DNA from: Maricaulis maris
GTDB lineage: Bacteria; Pseudomonadota; Alphaproteobacteria; Caulobacterales; Maricaulaceae
Direction of reading: 5' to 3'
NCBI RefSeq assembly: GCF_036322705.1
Contig: NZ_AP027270.1
Span: 1-64,000, forward strand
DNA: 64,000 nt
Shown here: piece after piece, positions 38,357 through 47,776 of the stretch
Layout of the letters: each line of letters opens with the position of its first letter
Position numbering within the stretch: the first letter of the stretch is position 1
Position numbers and translations under genes: made by a program
Notes under the pieces: generated by a model
What the model saw: only the letters and a program-made list of their open reading frames with translations
The model's database searches: none
What the model was told of the DNA's origin: nothing

Positions 38357-41300
38357 TCGGCTCTATTATCCGCTGGTCGATAGGCAATCGGCTGATCGTC
38401 CTCATTCTGGCAACCTTGTTGGCAGGGAGTGGTGTGTATTCGCTCGTCCGCATGCCAATGGACGCCATTCCCGACTTGTCGGATGTTCAGGTCATCATCA
38501 AGACAACCTACCCCGGGCAGGCTCCGCAGGTTGTCGAGGATCAAGTCACCTATCCACTGACAACGGCCATGCTGGCGGTGCCGGGCGCCGTGACAGTTCG
38601 CGGCTACTCCTTTTTCAACGACAGCTATGTCTATGTCATTTTCGAGGATGGGACCGATCTCTACTGGGCTCGTTCTCGGGTTCTGGAATACCTGTCCCAG
38701 GTGGCTCCAACCTTGCCAGACGCGGCCCGTCCGGCATTGGGGCCGGATGCAACCGGCGTTGGCTGGATCTATCAATATGCCCTGGTCGACCGGACCGGGC
38801 AGCACGATCTGGCCGACCTCCGCTCACTGCAGGACTGGTTCCTCAAATACGAACTCCAGACAATCGAGGGTGTGTCCGAGGTGGCCACGATTGGCGGCAT
38901 GGTGCGGCAATACCAGGTTGTCGCCGACCCCGACCGGCTGCGTGCCCTGGGTATACCACTCTCTGCGGTCCGAACCGCGATCGAACGGGGCAACCAGGAA
39001 AGTGGCGGCCGAGTCATCGAGATGGCGGAAGCCGAGTACATGGTTCGGGCATCCGGCTATATCGAGGGTGTCGAGGACCTGGAAGCGATCCCGGTTGCGG
39101 TTACTGAAACTGGCACACCAATACTGATGTCGGACATTGCCGACATCACAATTGGACCGGAATTGCGGCGGGGCATCGGCGAGCTCAATGGTGAGGGCGA
39201 GGCGGTCGGCGGCGTTGTCGTCATGCGATATGGCGAGAATGCCCGCGCGACCATCCAGCGCGTCGAAGAGCGTCTGAATGAACTCGGTGCATCGCTGCCC
39301 GAGGGCGTGGAGATCGTCACCACCTACAACCGGGCGGGCCTGATTGAACGGGCAGTCTCCTCCCTGCGGGAAAAGTTGATCGAAGAATTCCTCGTCGTGG
39401 GGCTGATTTGTGCGCTTTTTCTTTTCCATTTCCGCTCGTCACTCGTGATCTTCCTGAGCTTGCCGCTGGGTATTCTCACCGCGATCATCGTCATGAATGC
39501 CCAAGGCATTAATGCCAATATCATGTCGTTGGGCGGCATAGCGATCGCCATTGGCGCCATGGTGGATGCCGCGATCGTCATGATCGAGAACATGCATAAG
39601 CATGCTGAGCGTGAACCGATCACGCGCGAAAACCGTTGGGAGATCGTCACCAAGGCCTCGGTCGAAGTGGGGCCGGCGCTCTTCTTTTCGCTCCTGATTG
39701 TGACCTTCAGCTTCGTTCCGATCTTCGCACTGGAAGCCCAAGAGGGGCGGCTCTTTCATCCGCTCGCCTTTACCAAGACCTACGCCATGGCGGCGGCTGC
39801 CGGCCTGGCCATTACCCTGGTGCCGGTTCTGATGGGTTATCTTGTGCGGGGCCGGATCACGCCGGAGCACAAGAATCCGGTCAATCGCCTTTTGATCGCG
39901 GGCTATCGGCCTTTCATTGGCCTTGCGATCCGCCGTCCTGTCGCCGTGCTGGTCGCGGCCGGCCTGGTGCTCGCCAGTGCCGCCGTGCCGTTGTCCCGCA
40001 TGGGAAGCGAGTTCATGCCGGATCTCGATGAAGGTGACATCCTCTACATGCCGAGTGCTTTCCCCGGCGTGTCGGCGGGCAAAGTCACCGAATTGCTGCA
40101 GCAGACCAACCGCCTGATCATGACCGTGCCGGAGGTCCTCACAGTGCACGGGAAGGCGGGGCGAGCCGAGACCGCCACAGACCCGGCACCGTTGACCATG
40201 ATCGAGACCACCATCCAGCTGCGACCGCGCGAAGAATGGAGGCCGGGCATCACAATTGACGACATTCGAGCCGAACTGGATGCCGCTGTGGATGTGCCCA
40301 GTCTTACCAATGCCTGGATCATGCCGATCCGCGGCCGAATCGATATGCTGGCCACAGGGATCAAGACTCCTGTCGGTATCAAGATTGCCGGCCCGGACCT
40401 AGATGTTATTGCCGAGATTGGCGAGGAGGTGGAAGCCATTATCCGGACACTGGACGGAACCGCATCGGTTTATGCCGAACGGGTTACCGGAGGCCGGTTT
40501 GTTGATATCGACGTCAATCGGCTGGAAGCCGCCCGGTTCGGGCTGAATGTCGCCGACGTCCATGATGTTGTTCGGACTGCGATCGGTGGCATGACTGTTG
40601 GCGAGAGTGTCGAGGGCCGGGAGCGATATCCCATCAATCTTCGCTACCCGCGTGACTATCGTAATTCTGTGGACTCGATCCGGGATCTGCCGGTGGTCAC
40701 GCCGACCGGTGCCGAGATTCCGCTGGGGCGGGTTGCTGATATCTCGATCGCCGATGGCCCTGGTGTGATCCGCAGCGAAAATGCCCGTACCAATGGCTGG
40801 GTTTATGTCGATATCAATGGGGTCGATATCGGGAGCTATGTTGAGGAAGCCCAGCAGGCTTTGGCCGAGTATATGGAACTGCCGCCGGGATATTCGGTCA
40901 GTTGGTCCGGGCAGTTCGAATACATGGAGCGGGCACAGGCAAAGCTGGCGGTGGTCGTTCCGGTGACCCTGGTCATCATCTTGCTGCTGCTCTTCCTGAA
41001 TTTCCGGAGGTTGACCCCGGTCCTGATGATCATGGGAACGCTGCCGCTGGCGCTGGTTGGCGGGGTCTGGCTGCTCGACATGCTCGGATATAATCTCTCC
41101 GTCGCTGTCGGTGTGGGTTTCATTGCCCTGGCAGGCGTTGCTGTCGAGATCGGGGTGTTGATGATCGTCTATCTGGAGCAAGCGCTCACCCGCCATCAGT
41201 CTCTTGCAGATGAAGTCGGCCGGCCGCTGAACAGATCGGATATTGACGAGGCGGTGATCGAGGGGGCCCTGATGCGGGTGCGCCCGATCATGATGACTGT

Positions 41301-41511
41301 CATTGCTACGATTGCCGGCCTATTGCCGATCATGTTCGGTGATGGAGCCGGGTCGGAAGTGATGCGACGGATCGCGGCACCCATGGTCGGCGGTATGACC
41401 AGCGCCACCATCCTGACCCTTCTGGTTATTCCAGCGGCGTTCCTGATCTGGAAACGTGTGGGGCTGGCCGGGCCGACACAATCCGCCGCAGTGGCAGGAG
41501 GCGTGCAGTGA
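38353..41511 (+). CDS. cusA: CusA-type copper/silver RND permease
   Basis: 1052 residues, 12 membrane helices. The helix IV motif IAIGAMVDAAIVMIENMHK carries the proton-relay Asp at 405, the same number as in E. coli CusA. The three metal-binding Met of CusA (573/623/672) are matched by M566 (YMPSAFPG), M616 (LTMIETTIQL) and M665 (RIDMLATGIK) with identical spacing (50, 49). This identifies the monovalent Cu/Ag class. ATG overlaps the cusB stop, and its own stop overlaps the GTG of cueR. Confidence 0.95.
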   Translation: MIGSIIRWSIGNRLIVLILATLLAGSGVYSLVRMPMDAIPDLSDVQVIIKTTYPGQAPQVVEDQVTYPLTTAMLAVPGAVTVRGYSFFNDSYVYVIFEDGTDLYWARSRVLEYLSQVAPTLPDAARPALGPDATGVGWIYQYALVDRTGQHDLADLRSLQDWFLKYELQTIEGVSEVATIGGMVRQYQVVADPDRLRALGIPLSAVRTAIERGNQESGGRVIEMAEAEYMVRASGYIEGVEDLEAIPVAVTETGTPILMSDIADITIGPELRRGIGELNGEGEAVGGVVVMRYGENARATIQRVEERLNELGASLPEGVEIVTTYNRAGLIERAVSSLREKLIEEFLVVGLICALFLFHFRSSLVIFLSLPLGILTAIIVMNAQGINANIMSLGGIAIAIGAMVDAAIVMIENMHKHAEREPITRENRWEIVTKASVEVGPALFFSLLIVTFSFVPIFALEAQEGRLFHPLAFTKTYAMAAAAGLAITLVPVLMGYLVRGRITPEHKNPVNRLLIAGYRPFIGLAIRRPVAVLVAAGLVLASAAVPLSRMGSEFMPDLDEGDILYMPSAFPGVSAGKVTELLQQTNRLIMTVPEVLTVHGKAGRAETATDPAPLTMIETTIQLRPREEWRPGITIDDIRAELDAAVDVPSLTNAWIMPIRGRIDMLATGIKTPVGIKIAGPDLDVIAEIGEEVEAIIRTLDGTASVYAERVTGGRFVDIDVNRLEAARFGLNVADVHDVVRTAIGGMTVGESVEGRERYPINLRYPRDYRNSVDSIRDLPVVTPTGAEIPLGRVADISIADGPGVIRSENARTNGWVYVDINGVDIGSYVEEAQQALAEYMELPPGYSVSWSGQFEYMERAQAKLAVVVPVTLVIILLLLFLNFRRLTPVLMIMGTLPLALVGGVWLLDMLGYNLSVAVGVGFIALAGVAVEIGVLMIVYLEQALTRHQSLADEVGRPLNRSDIDEAVIEGALMRVRPIMMTVIATIAGLLPIMFGDGAGSEVMRRIAAPMVGGMTSATILTLLVIPAAFLIWKRVGLAGPTQSAAVAGGVQ

Positions 41512-41894
41512 ATGTGAAAGACGTCTCCCGTGCGACCGGCTTGCCCTCGAAAACCTTGCGGTATTACGAGGAGGTGGGCTTGGTCGCGCCGGCGCGGGCG
41601 GACAATGGATACCGCGTCTACTCAGAAACAGATGTTCACAAGCTCGCTTTTGTCGGTCGGGCGCGAAGTCTGGGCTTTTCGCTCGACGACTGTCGCGCTC
41701 TGCTGTCGCTGTACGAAGACCGGTCGAGGGCGAGTGCCGATGTGAAGGCATTGGCGATGGATCATGTTGCACAGGTTGATCGGAAATTGGCCGAGATGAC
41801 GATGATCAAGTCAGAGCTGCAACGTCTCGTTCTGGCGTGTCATGGCGATGATCGGCCAGACTGTCCGATCATGAACGGACTGGCCGGCGATTAA
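41508..41894 (+). CDS. cueR: CueR-type Cu(I)/Ag(I)-responsive MerR regulator
   Basis: 128 residues, GTG start overlapping cusA. The HTH is VSRATGLPSKTLRYYEEVGLV. The metal loop Cys111-HGDDRPD-Cys119 matches CueR Cys112/Cys120 with the same spacing, and Ser is found where divalent sensors have Cys (RASADVKALA). Its place inside the cus operon gives the pump and its sensor one transcript. It likely acts on the boxes at 34880 and 41910. Confidence 0.9.
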   Translation: MNVKDVSRATGLPSKTLRYYEEVGLVAPARADNGYRVYSETDVHKLAFVGRARSLGFSLDDCRALLSLYEDRSRASADVKALAMDHVAQVDRKLAEMTMIKSELQRLVLACHGDDRPDCPIMNGLAGD

Positions 41895-41909
41895 TCAGAA
41901 ACGTGCCGC

Positions 41910-41940
41910 TTGACCTTCCAGCCACTGGAAGCCTCACAAC
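41910..41940 (+). promoter_or_regulatory. CueR box and promoter of copA
   Basis: -35 TTGACC (41910-41915), a 19-bp spacer, and a weak -10 CACAAC (41935-41940). The perfect dyad CTTCCAG-CCA-CTGGAAG (41915-41931) matches the CueR consensus ACCTTCC-N7-GGAAGG almost completely. The box lies 26 bases before the copA ATG. Confidence 0.8.
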
Positions 41941-41966
41941 CGGGAAATCCAAAGGAGGACTGCCCG

Positions 41967-44327
41967 ATGAGTTGTCAGCATTGCACATCAGATAAGGCCG
42001 ACGAACATATGCATCACCAGCCCGTCGCGACCGATCCGGTCTGCGGCATGGAGGTGCGGCTGGGTGCCGGCAAGCCCAGCTACGAGCACGCAGGAGACGC
42101 ATACCATTTCTGCTCGCAGCGCTGTCATGATCGTTTCGCTGAGGATCCCGAGCATTTTTTAACCGGAGCCCATCGAGACGCGTATGAAGACATGCCGGCA
42201 GGTACGACATACACCTGTCCAATGGATCCCGAGATCATTCGCGACGAGCCGGGTGATTGCCCGATCTGCGGCATGGCGCTCGAGCCGATGGGGGTGCCAA
42301 CCGGTCAAGAGGGACCCAATCCTGAGTTAATCGACTTCACACGTCGCTTCTGGTTCGGTGCCGCCCTGACCCTTCCGGTCCTGGTTCTGGCGATGGGGCC
42401 GATGCTTGGTCTCGGCTTCCTGCGCGAAGCCTTGGGTGAGACCCGCGCGGCTTGGGCTGAGCTGGTTTTGGCAACACCCGTCGTCCTGTGGTCGGGCTGG
42501 CCTTTCTTTGAGCGCGGCGTGAAGTCAGTCATTAACCGTCATCTCAACATGTTCACCCTGATCGCGATGGGAACCGGTGCGGCCTATCTTTTCAGTGTGG
42601 TGGCGGTGTTGGCGCCTGGACTTTTTCCGGACGCCTTTCGCCACGCGAACGGTCATGTGGGCGTTTATTTTGAAGCGGCGGCGGTGATTATCGTCTTGGT
42701 GCTGCTCGGGCAATTGATGGAGTTGCGGGCCCGGGAACAGACCGGGTCGGCGATCCGGGCCCTTCTGGATCTGGCGCCCAAGACGGCATTGCGGGTCAAT
42801 GTGGATGGGGACGACGAGGAAGTGCCTCTCGAGCATATCCGTGAAGGCGACCACTTGCGTGTCCGTCCGGGCGAAAAAATTCCGACCGATGGTGTTGTGG
42901 TCGACGGCCGGTCCTCGGTCGATGAATCGATGATTTCCGGTGAGCCCGTCCCGGTCGAGAAGGTCAAGGGCGAGGCGGTCACCGGGGCGACGGTCAACGG
43001 CAATGGGAGTCTTGTGATTGCGGCTCGCCGGGTCGGCAAAGACACGGTGTTGAGCCAGATCGTGGAAATGGTTGCCAACGCCCAGCGCAGCCGAGCGCCC
43101 ATCCAAAAGTTCGCTGACATGGCGTCGGGTCGTTTTGTGCCGGCCGTGATCGTCGTCGCGGCGATCGCCTTCATTTCCTGGTCGGTCTGGGGGCCTGAAC
43201 CGGCATCGGCCTATGGCCTTATCGCGGCCGTTTCCGTCTTGATCATTGCCTGTCCCTGCGCCCTGGGCTTGGCCACGCCGATGTCCGTGATGACCGCAAC
43301 GGGGCGAGGCGCCCAGGCCGGAGTTCTGATCAAGAATGCTGAGGCGTTGGAACGATTCGCCAAGGTAGATACCCTGATCGTCGACAAGACCGGTACGCTG
43401 ACCATGGGGCGCCCCGAACTCGCGGCCGTGATCGCGTTCGCGGGTCATCTGGAGGATGACGTCCTGCAAATGGCCGCAAGCCTCGAGCGCGGGTCCGAGC
43501 ATCCACTCGCGGAGGCCATAGTACAAGGCGCCAAGAGTCGCGGGGCGACGATGGAAGTCGCCGACCAGTTCGAGGCCATCACGGGCAAGGGCGTGACAGG
43601 CCGGGTCTCCGGAAAGGCTATTGCTCTTGGCAATGCTGCGCTCATGGATGCCGCGGGCATTTCGGTCAGTGAGACCGCAACCGCCGACGCCAATGCTCGC
43701 CGGGACGAAGGTGAGACCGTGATGTTTGTTGCGATTGAAGGCCAACTGGCCGGCATGGTCTGCGTGGTCGATCCGATCAAACCGAGCGCGGCCCAGGCGC
43801 TTGAAGATCTTCAAGAACTGGGTTTCCGGCTGGTGATGGCAACCGGCGACAATGAGCGCACGGCCAGATCGGTTGCGGCCAGGCTCGGGCTGAACGATGT
43901 GCGGGCTGATGTATTGCCGCGTGACAAGGCCCGGATCGTGGAAGAGCTCCAGGCGGACGGGTGCAGGGTCGCCATGGCCGGCGATGGCGTCAATGACGCG
44001 CCCGCCCTTGCGCAGGCTGATGTCGGCATTGCCATGGGGACTGGCGCTGATGTGGCGATCGAGAGCGCGGGCCTGACCCTTGTGAAAGGCGATCTGACCG
44101 GCATTGTCAGGGCCCGCAAGCTTGCTCTCGCGACTATGCGCAATATCCGCGAGAACCTGTTTTTTGCCCTGGTTTACAATGCTGCTGGCGTCCCGGTGGC
44201 GGCCGGCATTCTCTACCCGGTCTTCGGCATCATGTTGTCACCAATGATAGCGGCTGCGGCGATGAGCCTGTCCTCCGTCTCGGTCATCACGAACTCCCTG
44301 CGCTTGAGGTCGGTCCGCTTGGGGTGA
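41967..44327 (+). CDS. copA: copper-exporting P1B-type ATPase
   Basis: 786 residues. The N-terminus is not a ferredoxin-like HMA domain. It has a Cys/His-rich start ([17 protein letters not shown]), a YHS domain (DPVCGMEV...[10 protein letters not shown], about 22-65) and a heavy-metal-binding motif YTCPMDPEI...[11 protein letters not shown] (about 78-105). Then come the P-type core with the transport site CPC at 429-431, phosphorylation DKTGT at 473-477 and [10 protein letters not shown]. It exports Cu(I)/Ag(I) from the cytoplasm. GGAGG precedes the ATG at 41967. Confidence 0.93.
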   Translation: MSCQHCTSDKADEHMHHQPVATDPVCGMEVRLGAGKPSYEHAGDAYHFCSQRCHDRFAEDPEHFLTGAHRDAYEDMPAGTTYTCPMDPEIIRDEPGDCPICGMALEPMGVPTGQEGPNPELIDFTRRFWFGAALTLPVLVLAMGPMLGLGFLREALGETRAAWAELVLATPVVLWSGWPFFERGVKSVINRHLNMFTLIAMGTGAAYLFSVVAVLAPGLFPDAFRHANGHVGVYFEAAAVIIVLVLLGQLMELRAREQTGSAIRALLDLAPKTALRVNVDGDDEEVPLEHIREGDHLRVRPGEKIPTDGVVVDGRSSVDESMISGEPVPVEKVKGEAVTGATVNGNGSLVIAARRVGKDTVLSQIVEMVANAQRSRAPIQKFADMASGRFVPAVIVVAAIAFISWSVWGPEPASAYGLIAAVSVLIIACPCALGLATPMSVMTATGRGAQAGVLIKNAEALERFAKVDTLIVDKTGTLTMGRPELAAVIAFAGHLEDDVLQMAASLERGSEHPLAEAIVQGAKSRGATMEVADQFEAITGKGVTGRVSGKAIALGNAALMDAAGISVSETATADANARRDEGETVMFVAIEGQLAGMVCVVDPIKPSAAQALEDLQELGFRLVMATGDNERTARSVAARLGLNDVRADVLPRDKARIVEELQADGCRVAMAGDGVNDAPALAQADVGIAMGTGADVAIESAGLTLVKGDLTGIVRARKLALATMRNIRENLFFALVYNAAGVPVAAGILYPVFGIMLSPMIAAAAMSLSSVSVITNSLRLRSVRLG

Positions 44328-44378
44328 GGGAAAACTCGTGGACGTGCGTATCTCCATCAAACCAAGGTGGAGATACGC

Positions 44379-45137
44379 GTGTCCGGATTTCGAATAGGCA
44401 TGATGGCGGTGTGTGCCATCGTTGCAGCGGCCGGCTTGTCCGCCGCCGGATGGAGCCATCCGCCTGCGGAACACGATCCGCCCGCTGCCGGACAAGTTGA
44501 GCCGGCGACCACGTCACGAGAGGCTGAGACAAGCGTGAGACCGACGTCCGAACCGGCTGCCATGCAGATGGTTGGGTCGGATCATGTGCATGATGGCGAA
44601 GAGTCTCCTCATATGGATGAGCTTGATCACGCTGACGCGTTGTCCCCGACGACGGCCGGGCACGCCCATTGGGGTGAACGGGGCGCTTCGACGCCTTTCG
44701 AGCGGGCCATGTCGCGACTCGGGGCTTTCCACTCTGTTGCAGTACATTTCCCGATTGGCCTGATCCTCGCCGCTGCCCTCGCACAGGCACTCTCATTGGC
44801 TGGGCGTTTGCCCGCTGGAGCGGAAACGGTCCGCTTTCTCGTTTGGACAGGCGCGGCGACAGGAGCGCTCGCTGTCCTGCTGGGTTGGGCTCATTCGGGG
44901 CCAATGGCAACCGGCGAGACGGGGGTGATGTTAGCGCACCGGGTCATCGGCACCGGCCTTTTGGTCGGATTGGCCGGGCTTGCACTGCTGGGGGAATGGT
45001 CGCGCAAGACTGACAGCCAGACGCCGGCGCTTCTCTTCTCGCTGATGCTGTTCGGACTTGCCGCAGCCCTCATGCTCAACGGCTTTCTTGGCGGAGCGCT
45101 CGCCCATGGCGGCTTGCGCCACCTGTTCGGTGGCTGA
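44379..45137 (+). CDS. DUF2231-like membrane protein with His-rich leader
   Basis: About 252 residues. A signal-like segment is followed by a long periplasmic stretch rich in His, Asp and Glu (DHVHDGEESPHMDELDHADA). Four membrane helices follow with the DUF2231 motif FHSVAVHFPIGLILAA. AAGGTGGAG precedes the GTG at 44379; the frame opens at 44367. Proteins of this kind often accompany copper-resistance genes, but no activity is known to me. Confidence 0.7.
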   Translation: MSGFRIGMMAVCAIVAAAGLSAAGWSHPPAEHDPPAAGQVEPATTSREAETSVRPTSEPAAMQMVGSDHVHDGEESPHMDELDHADALSPTTAGHAHWGERGASTPFERAMSRLGAFHSVAVHFPIGLILAAALAQALSLAGRLPAGAETVRFLVWTGAATGALAVLLGWAHSGPMATGETGVMLAHRVIGTGLLVGLAGLALLGEWSRKTDSQTPALLFSLMLFGLAAALMLNGFLGGALAHGGLRHLFGG

Positions 45138-45166
45138 CCCGAATTCGAGACCCTCAAAGGAGATTG

Positions 45167-45613
45167 ATGATGCATCGTACTTTGGCTTTGACGATGGTTT
45201 TGGCTACGAGCCTTTCGACACCGGCCCTCGCGAACGAGGTGGACGAGATCGAACAGGTTTTGGAAAACTATTCCGGCGCCCTGTCGGACGAGGATGTCGC
45301 GGCGGCCGAACGCTGGGTGATGGCGGAGGGGGAAGACTTCACCATTTTCGAGGGAAGTGGCAGTGATATCGGCTGGGCCGTATATCGCGACCACCATCTC
45401 GTGCCCGAATTTGCCGCCGAGCACGTGACATTCCATGTGTACGACTGGTCAGGGTATTCTGTCCAAGTTGATCAGGAAATGGCATTTGCGACCTTCGACA
45501 TCCGGATGGAGTATGAAGTCCGGGGCGAGGCCCGTGAACGGGATGCCCACGGCACCGCTATTCTGGTCCGCACCGGAGATGGGTGGAAGCTTGCCCATCT
45601 ACACACATCCTGA
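45167..45613 (+). CDS. exported NTF2/SnoaL-like protein
   Basis: 148 residues with a clear signal peptide (LALTMVLATSLSTPALA) and a cone-shaped NTF2-like domain: EIEQVLENYSGALSDEDVAA, HLVPEFAAEHVTFHVY, and the end GTAILVRTGDGWKLAHLHTS. AAAGGAG lies before the ATG pair at 45167/45170. Probable periplasmic binding or sensing role; unknown. Confidence 0.72.
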   Translation: MMHRTLALTMVLATSLSTPALANEVDEIEQVLENYSGALSDEDVAAAERWVMAEGEDFTIFEGSGSDIGWAVYRDHHLVPEFAAEHVTFHVYDWSGYSVQVDQEMAFATFDIRMEYEVRGEARERDAHGTAILVRTGDGWKLAHLHTS

Positions 45614-45625
45614 CGGAGGGCTTTG

Positions 45626-45931
45626 ATGTCCGATGAACACATGAATGATGTCCTGGAACGGATCGCTGCCGATCATACAAGTCTGGACCTCGAGCGCTTC
45701 CAGAAGAATGTTTGGGACGGTCTTGAAGCGCCGGCTCGTCGTGTGCCGGACATTTCGGGGCTGTCAACTGGCCTGGCGATCCGTGCCGCACCTGCCGTTC
45801 TGGCGCTACTGGTCGGTAGCGTCGTCGGGGTTGGCCTGGCTCCGTCTGGCGAGCCCGACTTGCTCGCTGTATTTGGCGCCCGTGCCGAATTGCCTTTGAC
45901 AACCCTAATGGGCGAGGGGACTGAGCTGTGA
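45626..45931 (+). CDS. CnrY-like membrane anti-sigma candidate
   Basis: 101 residues. The soluble N-terminal half (MSDEHMNDVLERIAADHTSLDL) and a single membrane helix (IRAAPAVLALLVGSVVGVGL) match the size and layout of CnrY, which holds the ECF sigma factor CnrH. Sequence identity is not obvious; the call rests on gene order Y-X-H. GGAGGG precedes the ATG, and the stop overlaps the next gene. Confidence 0.6.
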   Translation: MSDEHMNDVLERIAADHTSLDLERFQKNVWDGLEAPARRVPDISGLSTGLAIRAAPAVLALLVGSVVGVGLAPSGEPDLLAVFGARAELPLTTLMGEGTEL

Positions 45932-46362
45932 TCTGGCGCGCAGGCGTTACAGCGGCAATCTTGGGGCTTCTGGGCGGACTGGCAGGCGTGTGGCTGGGCG
46001 CTCAGCTAGGCAATCGTTCCGATACCGTGACGGTCAGCCTTCACGCCGTGATTCACGGCCAGCTCCATTTGACCCGCGATCAGGAAGCGGAAATCGAGGC
46101 CTTGGAGGCGGATTTTGCTCGCGAAAAATCTGCCTTCGACCAACGACTGGCAGAGGCCCGGCACGCGATCGGCACGTCCTTGATGGAAAGTCGGGAAATG
46201 TCACCGGAAGTCGTCGAGGCTGCAGAGGCCCTTCATGATGTGATGGGCGAATTGCAGCTGTCCACGCTCAATCACATCCTCGCCATGCGCGCCGTGATGG
46301 ACGTCGAGCAGCGCGAAATATTCGATGCGCGCCTGGCGGCGGCCCTTGATGCCGAACGCTGA
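45928..46362 (+). CDS. CnrX/CpxP-like periplasmic metal sensor
   Basis: 144 residues, GTG start. One N-terminal membrane anchor is followed by an all-helical hairpin domain (HGQLHLTRDQEAEIEALEADFAREK and VMDVEQREIFDARLAAAL) like CnrX and Spy/CpxP-type heavy-metal resistance proteins. His residues in VSLHAVIHGQLHL could bind metal. It overlaps both its neighbours, so the three products are made together. Confidence 0.75.
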   Translation: MIWRAGVTAAILGLLGGLAGVWLGAQLGNRSDTVTVSLHAVIHGQLHLTRDQEAEIEALEADFAREKSAFDQRLAEARHAIGTSLMESREMSPEVVEAAEALHDVMGELQLSTLNHILAMRAVMDVEQREIFDARLAAALDAER

Positions 46363-46918
46363 CGCCCCCGGTCTGACGCCCAGCGACGAACAATTGGCTT
46401 GCCGGGCGCGGGCGGGCGATCGAATGGCCTTCAATCGCCTGATGCAACGCCACGCGCCCCGGCTGGTGAATTTCCTCGAACGGCAGCTCGGCAGTCGGTC
46501 CGATGCCGACGATGTTGCGCAGAACACTTTTATCGCCATCCACCGAAACCTTCACCGCTTCGACGAGACCCGCGCCTTCGTAACCTGGATGTTTGTGATC
46601 GCCCGGAACAAGGCGAAGGACCATCATCGCCGCCGCGCGGTGCGCAACTGGATAGGCCTGGAAGAACCTTCGGTGCCCGCGCCAGTCGATCCGACCACAC
46701 CTGAACGGATCGTTTCTGACCGGGATGAGCTGGCGCGCGTGAATACTGCCATCCAAGCCATGCCCGAGGGTTTGCGGACACCGCTCTTGCTTTCCGTAAT
46801 CGACGGGATGAGCCACGCTGAAATCGGATCGGTCATGGGCTTGTCTGAAAAGGCTGCGGAAGTGCGTGTCTACCGGGCGCGCAGGCGGTTGCGGGACAGC
46901 TTTCCGCCTGAGGGATAA
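46349..46918 (+). CDS. ECF sigma factor, CnrH-like
   Basis: 189 residues. Region 2 (AFNRLMQRHAPRLVNFLERQLGSRSDADDVAQNTF) recognises the -10, and region 4 (RTPLLLSVIDGMSHAEIGSVMGLSEKAAEVRVYRARRRL) the -35 element. The ATG at 46349 lies within the end of the sensor gene. With the anti-sigma and sensor genes upstream it forms a CnrYXH-type envelope metal-signalling module, here placed in a copper cluster. Confidence 0.85.
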   Translation: MPNADAPGLTPSDEQLACRARAGDRMAFNRLMQRHAPRLVNFLERQLGSRSDADDVAQNTFIAIHRNLHRFDETRAFVTWMFVIARNKAKDHHRRRAVRNWIGLEEPSVPAPVDPTTPERIVSDRDELARVNTAIQAMPEGLRTPLLLSVIDGMSHAEIGSVMGLSEKAAEVRVYRARRRLRDSFPPEG

Positions 46919-46975
46919 CCCGATGGGCTGCGTACGGGACGTTCTGATTGCTCGCAGATCGCCCCGGAGGCCCCC

Positions 46976-47698
46976 ATGACCGTGCTGCTTCGCTGGACCC
47001 TTCGCATTCACAAGTGGCTCGCCCTGGTGGTCGGAATTCAGATCGTACTATGGATTGCCGGCGGCGTTGTGATGAGCGCCTTGCCGCTGGACCGGGTTCG
47101 CGGGGAACACAACATCGCGGAGTTCACGGCACCGGCGCTCGATGTGTCAGGGGTCCTGCCAGTGCAGGCCGCACTCTCTGACCTCGCGATCGGAGGGGCG
47201 CTTGAAGCTATCGATCTGCGCGTATGGCAGGGCCGTGTCGTTTACTGTGTCACCGAACTGAGCGGGGCGAGCGTACTCGTGGACGCCGAGACAGGGGAAC
47301 GCCTCACACCGATTTCCCGTGAAATGGCGATTGAGATAGCCAGCGCCGATCATGCTGATCGACCGGAAATCGCTGCCGTTCGATTCTTCGATGAACCGAG
47401 CTGGGAATACCGTCGCTCCGGGTCGGCCTGGCGGATCGATTTCGCGGATGGCGAGGGCACGCGCATCTATGTGTCTCCGGAGACAGGGATGGTGACTGCG
47501 CGCAGGAATGATACCTGGCGCGTCTTCGACTTCTTCTGGATGCTCCACATCATGGACTATGAGGAGCGGGAAAACTTCAACAATCCCCTGCTGATCACAG
47601 CGTCGGTGTTTGCATTGGTTACGGTGCTCGCCGGCTTGCTTTTGCTCGTCTTGCGTTTGCAGCGCTTGGTCCGAATGGAATTGGCAAAGCGCCGTTAA
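46976..47698 (+). CDS. PepSY-domain membrane protein
   Basis: 240 residues. An N-terminal helix starts RIHKWLALVVGIQIVLWIAGGVVMS, a large periplasmic part carries PepSY-like repeats (VLVDAETGERLTPIS, RIYVSPETGMVTARRN), and FFWMLHIMDYEERENFNNPL precedes the C-terminal helix. PepSY-TM proteins are common in metal and siderophore regions, and His residues at the membrane edge suggest metal or heme reduction. Function unproved. Confidence 0.78.
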   Translation: MTVLLRWTLRIHKWLALVVGIQIVLWIAGGVVMSALPLDRVRGEHNIAEFTAPALDVSGVLPVQAALSDLAIGGALEAIDLRVWQGRVVYCVTELSGASVLVDAETGERLTPISREMAIEIASADHADRPEIAAVRFFDEPSWEYRRSGSAWRIDFADGEGTRIYVSPETGMVTARRNDTWRVFDFFWMLHIMDYEERENFNNPLLITASVFALVTVLAGLLLLVLRLQRLVRMELAKRR

Positions 47699-47776
47699 GC
47701 AGATCGTCGGCTTGAGGGATGCGCGCGTCCTCCGCGTATTCTGGCAAGGGCCGATGGAGGGACTGACATCGCAGGT

